Source of the DNA: Theocolax elegans
Taxonomy: Eukaryota > Arthropoda > Insecta > Hymenoptera > Cerocephalidae
Assembly (NCBI GenBank): GCA_026168455.1
Contig: CM047426.1
Coordinates: 58,811,812-58,875,811, forward strand
Direction: 5' to 3'
DNA length: 64,000 nucleotides
Part shown: piece by piece, positions 19,654-31,200 of the stretch
Position numbering within the stretch: the stretch's first letter is position 1
Layout of the letters: every line of letters starts with the position of its first letter
Notes under the pieces: model-generated
What the model saw: the letters and a program-made list of their open reading frames with translations, nothing else
What the model was told of the DNA's origin: nothing
The model's database searches: none
Made by a program: the position numbers and the translations under genes

Positions 19654-22600
19654 CTACCCTGCTACTTTACAGTTCTTACTACCCTTCACTCCCCGTGGTG
19701 TAACATACCTGATTAAATCCTTTACATGCACCTTATTTATTTTCCCTTTGGACTTATCAGTCCTATCAATAATATACACGGTAGGCGATAATACTTCTAA
19801 TATGGTGTAAGGTCCTTCGTATTTAGGACACAGTTTTGCCGAAAACCTATTCGCGGCGTTAGACAAATAATGAGTCCTACAAAGTACCCTATCTCCCGGG
19901 AAAAATCTGACGTCCCTCCTACCCTTATTAAATACCTTAGCTTGTTTTTCCTTCGCCTGTTCTATATGCTTGGTGACAATATCTCTTAGTATATCTAACC
20001 GTTGTACCCTATCGGCCCAAGCTTTTTCATCACCCTTTTGAATTAATTCCCTTGGTTCTACCTCCCTACGTAAACTTTTAACAGGTCTGGGGTGTCTCCC
20101 ATAATTCAAGAATGCGGGTGATACTTTTAAAGACGATTGAATCGCGGTATTTATCGCATGCCTAAATTCACTAAGGTGTTGATCCCAGGTCCTGTGATCG
20201 TTATTAACAAACGCCGCAATCATAGTTTCCAACGTACGTCTGCTCCGTTCTACAGCGTTTGCTTGAGGATGGTAGGGTGGAGTGGTGACATGTGTAACCC
20301 CATATTCCGCTAAGACATCATTTAAAAATTTATTCTCAAACTCTTTACCATTGTCAGTAAGCAAATAGTCAGGAGTCTCCCACCTAAATAAGATCAATTC
20401 CTCAAATGCTTTGCTACTGATTTACCATCCGCGGTTCTTAACGGTTTCAACTCTATCCACCGAGTAAATAAATCTTGGAAAACTAACAAGTATTTACACT
20501 GACTCTTACTAGGTGGAAACTCCATCATATCCGCTGCCACCACTACCCAAGGTCTCTCAATCACCCTACTACTAAGCAATCCTTGTGGGCCTAACTGGGA
20601 TACTTTATATCTCTGACAAACATCACACCCTACTACGAATCTATTAACATCGTACCATACTCCTCTCCAATAATAGTCCCTAATAACCCTGTCATACGTC
20701 TTTTCTACCCCTAAGTGACCCGCCGAGGTTTCGCAATGCGCATCCCTTATTACTCGCTCTCGCTGTTCCTCTGGGACCACTAATCTCCAATCTTCGTCCC
20801 TATTTGTGACCGGGTCCAACAATGGATCGTTACGGTACCTATATAATAGGCCGTTTTCTACTCTCCATTGCTGGTAACGGTTAGGAAATTGCTCGACGTT
20901 CTTGAGCATATTTAAATACCAAGTGTCCCTAATCTCCTGAAAAGCAGCCACTGTATCGACCTCACCCGGATACATCCTAGAGAGTGCGTCTGGGACTTGA
21001 TTGAGAGATCCTTTTCTATGGACTATCTCAAAGTCCCATTGTTGCATCTCTATAGCCCACCGAGCGAGACGACCAGTAGGCTCCTTAAGGTTCCGCAACC
21101 ATTTCAACGCACTATGATCCGTGATTGCGGTAAATGAATATCCCTCTAAATATGGCCTCAACTTCTTTATAGCCCAAATTAACGCCAAACATTCCTTTTC
21201 CGTTGTGGAATAATTCCTTTCCGCGGCCGACAAAACCCTACTAATGTAGACTATGGGGTGCTCCCCGTCTTCCTGTTCCTGAGTCAGCACCGCTCCCAGT
21301 GCATAATTACTTGCGTCACACTGCACTTTGAACGGTTTGCTGAAATCAGGGCGAGCAAGAACGGGTGCAACAGTCAAAGCTCTCTTTAGTGTATCGAAAG
21401 CTTCCTGCTGCTCCTCCCCCCATATCCATTCTTGTCCCTTATGCAACAACCTTACTAATGGTATTTTTAATTCGGCCTCATTCTCAATAAAACGCGAGTA
21501 CCAGGCGATCATACCAAAGAATCTTCTTAATTCCTTGATTGTCCTGGGTACTGGATAATTGACCACCGGAGACACTTTATCTGGATTTGTTCTAAGTCCG
21601 TCCCTATCTAAAATAAATCCTAAATAAGTCACCCTACTACAACAAAATTCGCATTTGTCCCTATTCACCGTTAACCCTGCATCTAATAATTTCCTCAATA
21701 CCAAATCCAGATATTTCAAGTGTTCCTCGAACGACTCGGTGACGATGATTATATCGTCCAGATATCCGAAAATAAAAGGTTCGAATTCCGGACCGAATAT
21801 CGCATCGATCAACCGCTGGAAGGTCATGGGCGCATTCGTCAAACCGAATGGCATCCTTTTAAATTGCCATAGACCCGATCCTGGCACCGCAAAAGCCGTA
21901 TATTTTCGACTAGCAGGCGCCATCTTAACCTGAAAGTACGCCTGCTTCAAGTCGATTTTGCTAATATACCTGGCTTTGCGAATTTTATCCAGAATCGAAT
22001 CCATTTGTGGCAAAGGATACGCATCCCGTTTTGTGACCGAGTTCAAGTCCCTATAGTCCACACAAAATCTAATTGATCCGTCGGACTTCCGTACCAAAAC
22101 TGGTGCACTGCTCCAGTCACTTGCCGATCTTTCTATAACTCCCAACTGTAACATCTTCCTAACCTCCACATGAGCTGCCTCCAACATCTTGGGCGAGATG
22201 CGCCGTGTCCGATGTTTGATTGGAGAAGCTCCCTGAACATCAATTGAATGTTCAGTAAGGTCTGTCATTCCTAACCGATCGGCGTTTATGTCTGGAAGCA
22301 AACTGTGCACCAATTTTTGCACTTTGTCCCTTTCCTCATCCTGTAATTCAGAGATGCCAGCGCATTCCCCGAATATTATAGGATGGTTTGTCCCTTTATC
22401 ACTACTATACGACCTCCAAGGACCTTCCCTAACACGTTCCTGATCCTGTCCTAATCTATCATCAAAATTAAAAAGTTTGCCGAAGTCCATTCCTAATATC
22501 ATATCCGATTCCAAGTCTTTCAATGCCCTGCAATTAATTTTCCCTACGTGTCCGTCAATCTCTAAATTGATTTCTAACGTCCCTAACGCCCTCACTAATC

Positions 22601-23219
22601 CACCATTGACATTTTTAATAACAACATCAGAGGACTTTAATCTATCCTTAAACTGTTCAGCTATCCTTGACCCTACTAAAGACAATGTGGAACCAGAATC
22701 AATTAACGCCCTATATTCCTGTCCTCCTAAAACAACTTTCAAATAATGCCTATTTTCTATGTTAGATACTGATACACCTTGTTTCGGTTCAGTTGATCGA
22801 TCTGGTGTCTCCTTGTTGCCAAGGAAGGTCTTTGGACTCTTTTCTTTTTCTTTATTATCCCCTAAAAGCAACTCTACACCCTTGTTAATCAAATTTAGTC
22901 TATCGTAACCCCTAATCTCTTGATTATCCTGTGACCTTCCTTCGCTAACTTGAGTCCCGCCACGATCAACTTTCCCCTTTTTGGCTAACAATTCAATATC
23001 TATTCGCTCTGCTCCCTTTAATAACCTATCCTCAATTATTCTAACTCCTGAATCATTTTCTGGATCGTCCCTACTGATCGACCGTAAATTACCCTTAGAT
23101 CTTGGAATCGCACCCTTAGACCTATCTAACCTTCCTACACTTACTTTGGGAGACACACCCTCTATATTGATCCTATCAATATTCTCCCCCACCCTTACTT
23201 CTAAATTTACCTCTGGCAA
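19654..23219 (-). pseudogene. pol: Gypsy-2 Pol: protease, RT, RNase H, integrase (one frameshift)
   Basis: The first frame (23219-20394, 941 residues) carries protease (RALIDSGSTLSLVGS), RT (FCVDYRDLNSVT; FGYLDDIIIV catalytic box) and a complete RNase H (QCDASNYALGAVL, STTEKECLALIW, AITDHSALKWL, LNQVPDALSRMY). It also carries the integrase zinc domain (HCETSAGHLG ... CDVCQRYK) and the first catalytic Asp (VVAADMMEF). It stops at 20394-20396. A single-base shift around 20400-20412 moves the rest to frame 20397-19654: Asp in LLTDNGKEF, Glu in NAVERSRRTLE, and a GPY module (CPKYEGPYTILE). Catalytic residues are otherwise all present. The lesion falls between the first and second Asp of the integrase triad. 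Confidence 0.93.
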
Positions 23220-23248
23220 ACAGTAACTTGGTAACGCCCTATCGGTCC

Positions 23249-25624
23249 CTACTGCCGTGTTTCGAGAGTCAGGGGACCTTTCTGAACTCCCGATTTGCCG
23301 TTTCCCAACATCCCCCTAAACTGTGTACAATTCGGACAATCGTCGAATGTCGTCCCAATTGTTTTACAAACTTGACATGCTAACCCCTCAGTTTTGCGAA
23401 GGGAGCAGTTTCGTATGTTATGACCCGGTTTTTTACAAAAATAGCACCTCCTATTGGGACACTCGGAACTCCTATGCTCTACCTTCTGACACTCGAAACA
23501 CGGACCGTGAAAAGCTCTATTTTCGTCCCTATTTCCATTACTAACAAATCTATTCGACTCCCTAAATTCCCTATTATCTGGTCTATTCTGCCACCTATTC
23601 GACTGAAAATCCTTACTATCGGGTTGATTCTGCCACCTATTCGACGGAAATTCCCTACGATTAAAATTCCGATCGTTATAATTCACCCGTTGGCCATCAG
23701 CTGGTGGTCTTGACCAACCAGTCTGCTGCTGTACCGGTGGTCTCGCATTTTGTGGTGGTGCCTGCTTGGCCACAACCATTGCAGCTGTGATTGGCTGCTC
23801 CTGCGAATCCACCTGCACTTTAGCCTTAACCGCGCTTTTACTCGACCCTTTATCTACCTTCGTCGGCTTCAGCTTGTCTTTCGACCCAACTACACCCTGT
23901 TCATTTTCTTCCACCTTAGCCACCTTACCCTTTACTCTCGGCCCTTGGTATACGGCTTCTGGAATCCAAGTCCTTTCCTTAGGTGGCGGAGGAACGTAAC
24001 GGTTGTCTAATTCTTTCTTCCGTTCGTATTTTCTCCCCCACTTCTCAATATCGTCCAAACTATCGAGATATTCGTTTTCCATTGCCTTCCGATACTCCGG
24101 CAACAGATTACGAAATATCAACGGAACTAGCTGACATTCCGACGGCGGTCTCTTAAAATGCCCTACTATAAGTCTAATACACGATAGGTAACTAGCTATA
24201 TCCTCTCCCTTTGCTTGAGTCCTTCTACGCAATTCTTCCATGATATCCTCTCTATCTAATATCCCCATGAATCTATGTCTGAATGCGCGTTTAAACTCTT
24301 TAAGCGTCTTAATCTTTTCCTTTACTGATCGAAACCACCTAACCGCGGTTTTCGATAGCGTACAAGGAATCGCGCTTAGGAACTCTGTATCAGAATACGC
24401 AGTTCCTTCATAGCAATCTTGAAGTTGAGCCAAGTACTCCTCCGGACCCTCCTTACCTTCGCCAGAAAAGTGTATTTTCCAGTTTTACAGCATTTTAACA
24501 CACTGCATACTGCGCAACTGATTCACCCCTCTCTGACGTTGGCTGGTCTTATTAGACCTCGGAGTTTCCCAGACTCCCTCATTATCACTATTTCCGCTCA
24601 TATCTGTCCCAACTAACTCCCTGTCCTGATTCTGATCTACCTGTCTACGCATTAACTTTTTTTCTTTATGGACTCTCCTACTTTTGCATATTTCCTCTTC
24701 TGAACTACTACCTGTGTCGGTTTCCTCAACGTAATAAATTCTTTTCCCCTTATTGTTTAAAAACTCGCCCTTTGAGAAACCTAACTTCTTTGGCCCTAAG
24801 TTACTACATCGCTTGGGAGTAGATTCTCTTTTTCTCGATCCTAATTCGTCCGCACTACCATTTGTCGCTTTACGCTTTGATTCTTCTACTAATGAATTCT
24901 TTAATTCACTATATTCTACTAAATCTCTACTATTATTAATATCTCCCTCGGTTTCAACCCTTTCTGGTTGACCTAACTCTTCTACCTGTTTACTAGCTTG
25001 CAAGTTTTGCAACCTTGCATCTACTATTTTAATTAACGCGCTCTCTAACTGATTACCCATAACCTCCCTAATAATGTCGGTTACTAATATCCTCAAACTC
25101 CCTACATCTATGTTACTCCCTACTACTTCGCTTTTTTCCGCAGTTACCATTTCCTTTGATTTCCCGTTCGATTTCTTACGCGCACCCGTTTTCTCCTGAT
25201 TCTTTTCACTAATCTGAGTTTCTTTCCCTACTTCCACTACCTCCTGACTAACACTTTCCATTATTTTGTCTTCACTTTCCTTTACTTGTTTCCCTTTTCT
25301 ATTACATTCCCCTTTGTCACTATTTTCCTTACTATTCTCATTAATGGGTTGTTCTACTTCTGTTTCATCTGCCCTTGTCGGTATTTCCCCCTCCCCTTCG
25401 TCATCCGTATATCACGGTACGTTTAAGTTAACATCTATTTTCCTACAGTCCGCCCTTAGTAACCTATCTTTCAATGTCCCAAATGACCCTACTGTACTTA
25501 ACCCTTGTTTTTCCAATAACTCCTTAATTAATTTAGGGTCTATTTTTGAAATCTTTCTAGATAATTCCCTCGCCCCTGTAGACTGTTTAAGGATATTTTC
25601 CATTCGTTCCTTGTGACTACCCAT
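23249..25624 (-). pseudogene. gag: Gypsy-2 Gag (two in-frame stops)
   Basis: One continuous frame of about 791 codons interrupted by TGA near 25412 and TAA near 24485. Both lie in otherwise open sequence, the first at a likely CGA-to-TGA change. The N-terminus (IKELLEKQGLSTVGSFGTLK) looks like a SAP domain. A charged Ser/Lys/Glu-rich linker follows, then a capsid-like core from about 24470 (TLSKTAVRWFRSVKEK, EELRRRTQAKGEDIASYLS). Three zinc knuckles end it: CFECQKVEHRSSEC and CYFCKKPGHNIRNC are complete, while the third, CQVCKTIGTTFDDC, lacks His. The product assembles virus-like particles; this copy cannot make full-length protein. Confidence 0.9.
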
Positions 25625-26721
25625 TTTACTAAATTCCGATACGACAAAAGCAACAACGCCAAAATACTACAAACAACCGAGAGAATAACTTAAAAACACG
25701 AACAAAAAAAAATAAAAATGACTTTAATATTGTAATTTCCCTTAATCAAACCCAGCGGTCTTAATTTCCCGGTAAACTGAATTAAACGGGAACTCTTCGG
25801 TGCACGGGTCCGATCTGACCAGATAAAGCCTCGCGCCAAATAAATAAATTTTCCTAAGCCCCACTGTAAATCACGAACAAAGTGAAACAACAAAAAAAAA
25901 AGCACATTCGCTATATAAATATAAATAAATATTGGCAAATAAAAATAAATATAAATTATAAAAATATAAATTACTCTGGAGATTACCGTTTTGCTATATC
26001 TTCCTAAAAAAATGAAAAAAAAAACAATAAATAAATAAATAAATCCTTATTAAAATGGCTGGTGAAACAAAAAAGAAATTTATCTCCTTGTGGTGTCCTC
26101 ACGTCCAACTCCTGATTGCTTTTACAAATGGTCAATTCCAATACATATATTCAAAATTACCATGAATTATAATTTATATACGTCCCAAATATCAGAAAAT
26201 AACACAATAAATAAAATAAATAATTATCTCCCAACTATTTTTTTTACTTGGCACGAGGCGATATCACTGTCTACTGCAAAAATTGTTAAATTGTCGAATA
26301 AAAGTTTTATTAACTTTAATTCAACAATCAACAAATCACCTTTAAAATAGCAGCAGCCCACAAAAAGCGCTTGCAAAATAGGTGATAGCAACAGACAGCA
26401 ACGACAATAATTATTGCAATAATAATAAAAATAAAATAATATATCAGTTTATCTCCCGCTAGAAACGGTAATAATTAAATTTCAACGCGGCCAGTTAAAC
26501 GTTAAAATGGCAGCAATCGAATTTATAATTTTCCAAAATGGCGTAACCGACGCCGAAAATTTCTCTCTCTCTCGACCCCACTGTGAAATTTCTAACACAC
26601 TCCCTAAAATATTCGTCAATTCAACTTCCGCCGATGTACAAAAAAAAACGTTAAATTTGCTAACAAACCGAAAATAATTTAATCACTTAATGTACAATAA
26701 AAACACACGTTGGGCGCCAAA
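25625..26721 (-). promoter_or_regulatory. Gypsy-2 5' leader and primer-binding site
   Basis: A non-coding, AT-rich leader of 1.1 kb. The primer site at 26704-26719 (minus strand TGGCGCCCAACGTGTG) lies two to three bases from the LTR and matches the complement of a tRNA-Lys 3' end over about 14 bases. Confidence 0.88.
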
Positions 26722-28175
26722 TGTGATGCTGGTTTTAATTTAAATAACAAAAAAAATATTATGTAAATAAAATTATATCCGGATTCCCAACATTATCGAA
26801 AAGAAAAACAATTATTAGTTTATTAGTCCTGATTACCCGGTGGACTCACCCAGAGGAAGTTCCGTTGAATAAAATAATAGTTCCGGATAACTATTAAACC
26901 GCGTAACGAATATTAACACCCTTAACAAAATTTAGATATAACTAATTATTTTACGGGATCTAATAATAGATCCCGTGGCACCACTAACCACGAGAGAGAG
27001 AACGTTACTTTATAATTAATCAAATAAATGATTTAATTTATTCAGAAACACGCGCACAGAATTTATCTTTTTTGTCCCCACTAAATAAATCAATTATTAT
27101 GTTAATAATTAAAATAACTCACCAATTTGATGTAAATAAATTAATAAAATAATAAATAATATTCGAGATTATTTTCTCCCTATTGGCAAATAATATTATT
27201 AGAATCACTCCTTAATCCTCAATAAATCCTTCTTAATAAAAGTAAAAGAAACTGCCAAAAATCTGTTATTGCTGTAATTTACTCCAAAATCTCTTTTTCG
27301 ATAGACTAAAAAAAAAACAATACTTTGTACGGTAGATATGATTAGAATATACCGAAAACACTACTATCTGGAAGATCGATAGGATAAGAATACTGAGTCA
27401 ATACTGTACTTTTCAGTAGGTAGAATCAGAATACAACACTGTACGATCGGTAGGATCAGAATGGCGATGATCCGTTTTTCCGAGTCACGCCAAACTTCTT
27501 CCCCGATTTTCTATCTCCCTCAATCTCCTAATATCCCTATCTGTTCTCTCTCTCGTTACCTGCGAGGGATACGGCAATATTATAATTCTCCAACCCTTCC
27601 GTATCCGTCACAGGTGTAATAAAGCTACCCGTATTTACCCCACTATAAATAAAAATGACAACTAATTTGCATAAGTTATCATTGTCCCAACTAGTATTTC
27701 GACTTTCCATATTTAAGGTAATTACAGTCATATAACGTAATATGCTGTTATATTTACCCATACGGAAGTCTTATTCTCTAATAAAGTCATCTATTGATTG
27801 GTTCAATAGATCACTAAATTATTCTCTAGTTAACCGCGCTAAATTCAAATATACATTTATCTCCGTACTCTTATACACATGTTCCCCCACTATCCGCGTT
27901 CCAAATTCCCTATACTATTTGCGCGCGATCCCCGTATCGATACGAGCGCGGACCGCGTGTTCAGTGTGCGCGCGCTTGAATCTAGATCGATTCAAGATGG
28001 CGACAACTGAGCGCGGGCCGGCACGTAAACAACGTGCCTCGCGACCGTTTCCCCCGGGTGTGCGCGATCCCCACCGGCGGGAGTAGTACCCGGGTACTAC
28101 CGCGGAGTGGTGCGTGCACGTGCACGCACTAACAACGACTCTCCAGGCGACGCCCAGTGATGTTACTACATCACA
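26722..28175 (-). repeat. Gypsy-2 5' LTR
   Basis: A 1454-bp LTR, about 99% identical to the 3' LTR by eye. Differences include 27960 region cgtatcgata versus cgtatatcgata and one extra A in the run near 27310. Confidence 0.95.
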
Positions 28176-28335
28176 ATATATATGTCATTTATATGTTTTA
28201 TATATATGTCATATATGATATATATATGTATGTCATATATATAAGTGTGTGTGTGTGCGTGTGTGTGTGCGTGTGTGTGTGCGTGTGTGTGCATGTGTGT
28301 GTGTGTGTGTGTGTGTGTGTCTGTGTGTACGTGTT
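28176..28335. repeat. (AT)n and (GT)n microsatellites
   Basis: tatatgtcatatat-type repeats to 28240, then a GT run with interspersed GC to about 28325. The ORFs across it on both strands are low-complexity artefacts. Confidence 0.9.
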
Positions 28336-28341
28336 ACTTGT

Positions 28342-28625
28342 TTTTTCAAGAATAGATAATATATGTATTTTTTCCGTGCGCAAAAAAAAGTTGTGAATAT
28401 AACTTGAAAGAATGTGTATTAGTTTACTTATTCCTGATAAAACTCATAAAATAAAAACGGACCTAAAATTTAATGTAATGTTTTTAAAAATATGCACAAT
28501 TTTTCGAAGATAAAATAAATATTAATCAAGTATAACATACACTTTTCAAATATCTATATGTGAAATATACAATAAATTAAAAATTAAATATATTAATTAT
28601 TGCATTTTTAAGATAATTCTATTAT
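28342..28625 (+). repeat. Dispersed repeat module, copy 1
   Basis: About 285 bp repeated in direct orientation at 29892-30200 with roughly 85% identity by eye (shared ttttttccgtgcgcaaaaaaa, gttgtgaa, ataaaactcataaaat). In both cases a GT-rich microsatellite sits just upstream, so the microsatellite is probably part of the repeated unit. Confidence 0.7.
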
Positions 28626-29891
28626 AAACAGTAATGACAAAAGAAAATTCAAATTTTAACAGTGGCAATATAAAATACGAATTACATTTCAAAAGTTTTT
28701 CGAAAATTATTATTTTAGTAGTATGTAATTTAAATATTATTCAAATCAAAATTTAAAAATTGTATGGATATATAAGTAAGTAGATTACGTATATTTATAT
28801 AAAACAATATCTTAAATAAACAAGTATGTATTTATTAGAAACAAAAGGTTAATTAAGGAATGCCTTTGTTTATAATAATTAAAATAAATATATGTGGTCT
28901 GTAACTAAAGGAAAAAATAATTGGATATAATTATGGATTAAAACGCAAATTTTGAAAGAGGGTGCAAATTACGAATTACGGGAGAAATGGAAGAAACAGG
29001 TTTTTATTTATATACCACTAAAATGTTACAAATAATTTTTTAAATCTAATACAAAAATTAATTTAATTAAGTAGAAAGTTTTATTACTCTAAAAGTACAA
29101 AATATTAATGACATATAGAACTCTTGGCGATGACTTAAATAAATTAATCTTAGGAGGTATAGTTCTATTTAGATCCGTTTAAAATAATCTAAAATTTTAA
29201 TAGGTTTTTACTAAATACTACAATTAAGTTTATGCACTTTACTATTTTTGGTAAGTTAATTGTTCATTACCACATATATATATATATATTACACCTTTGG
29301 TGTAAGTTATGTCCTAAAATACGTGAAAATTAGTTATTTTATGAGGTTTATGAGGCATAAGTTACACTAGCGGTCTTGGCCAATAATCTAACCCAAGCCA
29401 TTCGAAAGCTCGCGAAAAATGTGAACTTTTGAGAGGTGTTAAATTAAAATCGATTATGGTGTAGTAGCCTTTTTTTTGATATTCAATATGTCCGGGTGTT
29501 CTATCTCTTCGAGATTTTAAAATTAAAAAATGTAACCAGGGTAGGTAAGTTCTAAAGATTAATTTAAACAAAAGTTGTTTGTAATGTTTTTTCAAAAAAA
29601 TCAACAGATTTTGAGATAAATGGCTTTAAAAATAGAAATTTTTCTAAAAAATTGAAAAATTTCCACTTTTCATGGTCAAATAACTCTTAAGCAAATTATT
29701 TTTAACACTTAAATTTTTTTTGTTTGTTCTGGAAGATGTTTCCAGCCTGTTCTCAAATTTTGGAGTGATTTAAAATTTTCATGGTACCACTTGACGTGAA
29801 ATAGCCCATATTTGTGTATATATATGTATGTATGTATGTGGGTGTGTGTGCGTGCGGCGGAATATTAATATAATATATATATATTTTAAAA
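28626..29891. other. AT-rich non-coding stretch
   Basis: No gene is supported. A more complex block at 29289-29815 (starting attacacctttggtgtaag and ending acttgacgtgaaatagcccat) looks like an old transposon remnant. Its small minus-strand ORF (29362-29604) has no recognisable domain. Confidence 0.45.
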
Positions 29892-30200
29892 TTGTTTTTT
29901 CAAAAATACATAATATATGTATTTTTTCCGTGCGCAAAAAAAAAGTTGTGAACATAACATGAAAGAATGTGTATTTGTTTACTCATTCTTGATAAAACTC
30001 ATAAAATTTTTAAACGTATACTCAATAATAATAACGGATCTAAAATTCAATGTAATGCTTTAAATACAGATGCAAAATTGTTTGAAGATGAAATCAATAT
30101 TAATCAAGCATAACATACACTTTTCCAAATATCCATATGATATATACAATGGGTTAAAAATTAAATATATTAGTTATTGCATTTTTAATATAATTCTATT
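29892..30200 (+). repeat. Dispersed repeat module, copy 2
   Basis: Direct diverged copy of 28342-28625, again preceded by a tatgtatgtg/gtgtgtgcg microsatellite. Confidence 0.7.
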
Positions 30201-31200
30201 TTTATACTTATTTATATTTTAATTACACCTTTTTATAAGTAATTTATACTCCATATTAGTTTTCTGCAATTGAAAGTACTCAAATCAAAAACACCTTTCA
30301 AAAAGGTGTCAAAACCCGCAAGTATATGTGTTATTCTAATCAAACTTTGAAAATTGTTATCTGTTAAATAAAATTGTTATCTGTCTGATAAATTTTAAAG
30401 TATAAGATAAAAATATCTTTGATTCTAATTCCCATATTTTCTCTACTTATTTATATTTTTATTACACCTTTTCTATATCTAACTTATATTCCATAATATT
30501 TTTCTGCAATTGAAAGTATTCAATTCGAAAACGCCTTCCAAGAAGGTGTCAAAACCCGCAAGTATTGTGCTATTCTAATCAAACTTTGAAAATTGTTATC
30601 TGATAAATAAATTCTGCAATTCAATCTGACATTGTTATCTGATAAATAAATAATTTTAATTTCTAACTACCTTATTTTATCTATTTCTTTGAATTTTAAT
30701 GAAACATTTTTATAAATATTACGAAAATTTCGTATAAAAAATTTCTGCAATTGAAGGAATTGAAATGAAACTGAAATCGACAAGTATTTTGAATCGTACC
30801 ATAAATTTATATTTTATATAAACATTTTTATATATATTACTTAAACTTCGTAAAAAGTTTCTGCAATTGAAAGCACTGAAATCAAACTGTAATCGACAAG
30901 TATTTTGAACCATGCAAAAATTTCTACCAATCTGAATACAGATTTTTTTATATGAAAAGTATCTTACACTATTATTTTTCATTTCTGGCCCTCACATGTT
31001 TTACAGTAATAAATAAATAATATTCTAATGATATTATTATTATTAAGTTACTCAGTTGGCACCCTCCTATTTGACTAGGTTATGCCAGGCACTTGGGTAT
31101 TCCCTTTGCGCCCTGTTTTCCATTTCCCATCTTTAGCCCCCCGAAGTGTATAGCAATATTGCCACACCTGGGTGAGCCTTCTTATGGGTCCTTGGTTTTT

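Larger units (their letters stand above)
17962..28175 (-). mobile_element. Gypsy-2: full-length Ty3/Gypsy LTR retrotransposon
   Basis: A 10.2-kb element on the minus strand. LTRs of 1455 and 1454 bp begin TGTGATG and end CATCACA, and differ at about eleven sites by eye. Internal parts in element order are a tRNA-Lys primer site, leader, gag, pol (protease, RT, RNase H, integrase) and a polypurine tract. Both flanks read ATAT within AT repeats, consistent with a 4-bp target duplication, though the exact length is ambiguous. No env is present. Gag has two in-frame stops and pol one frameshift, so it is recent but inactive. Confidence 0.95.

Noticed and set aside
28157..28396. ORFs across the GT microsatellite
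   Set aside because: Low-complexity Cys-Val or Thr-His repeats on opposite strands, created by the dinucleotide run.
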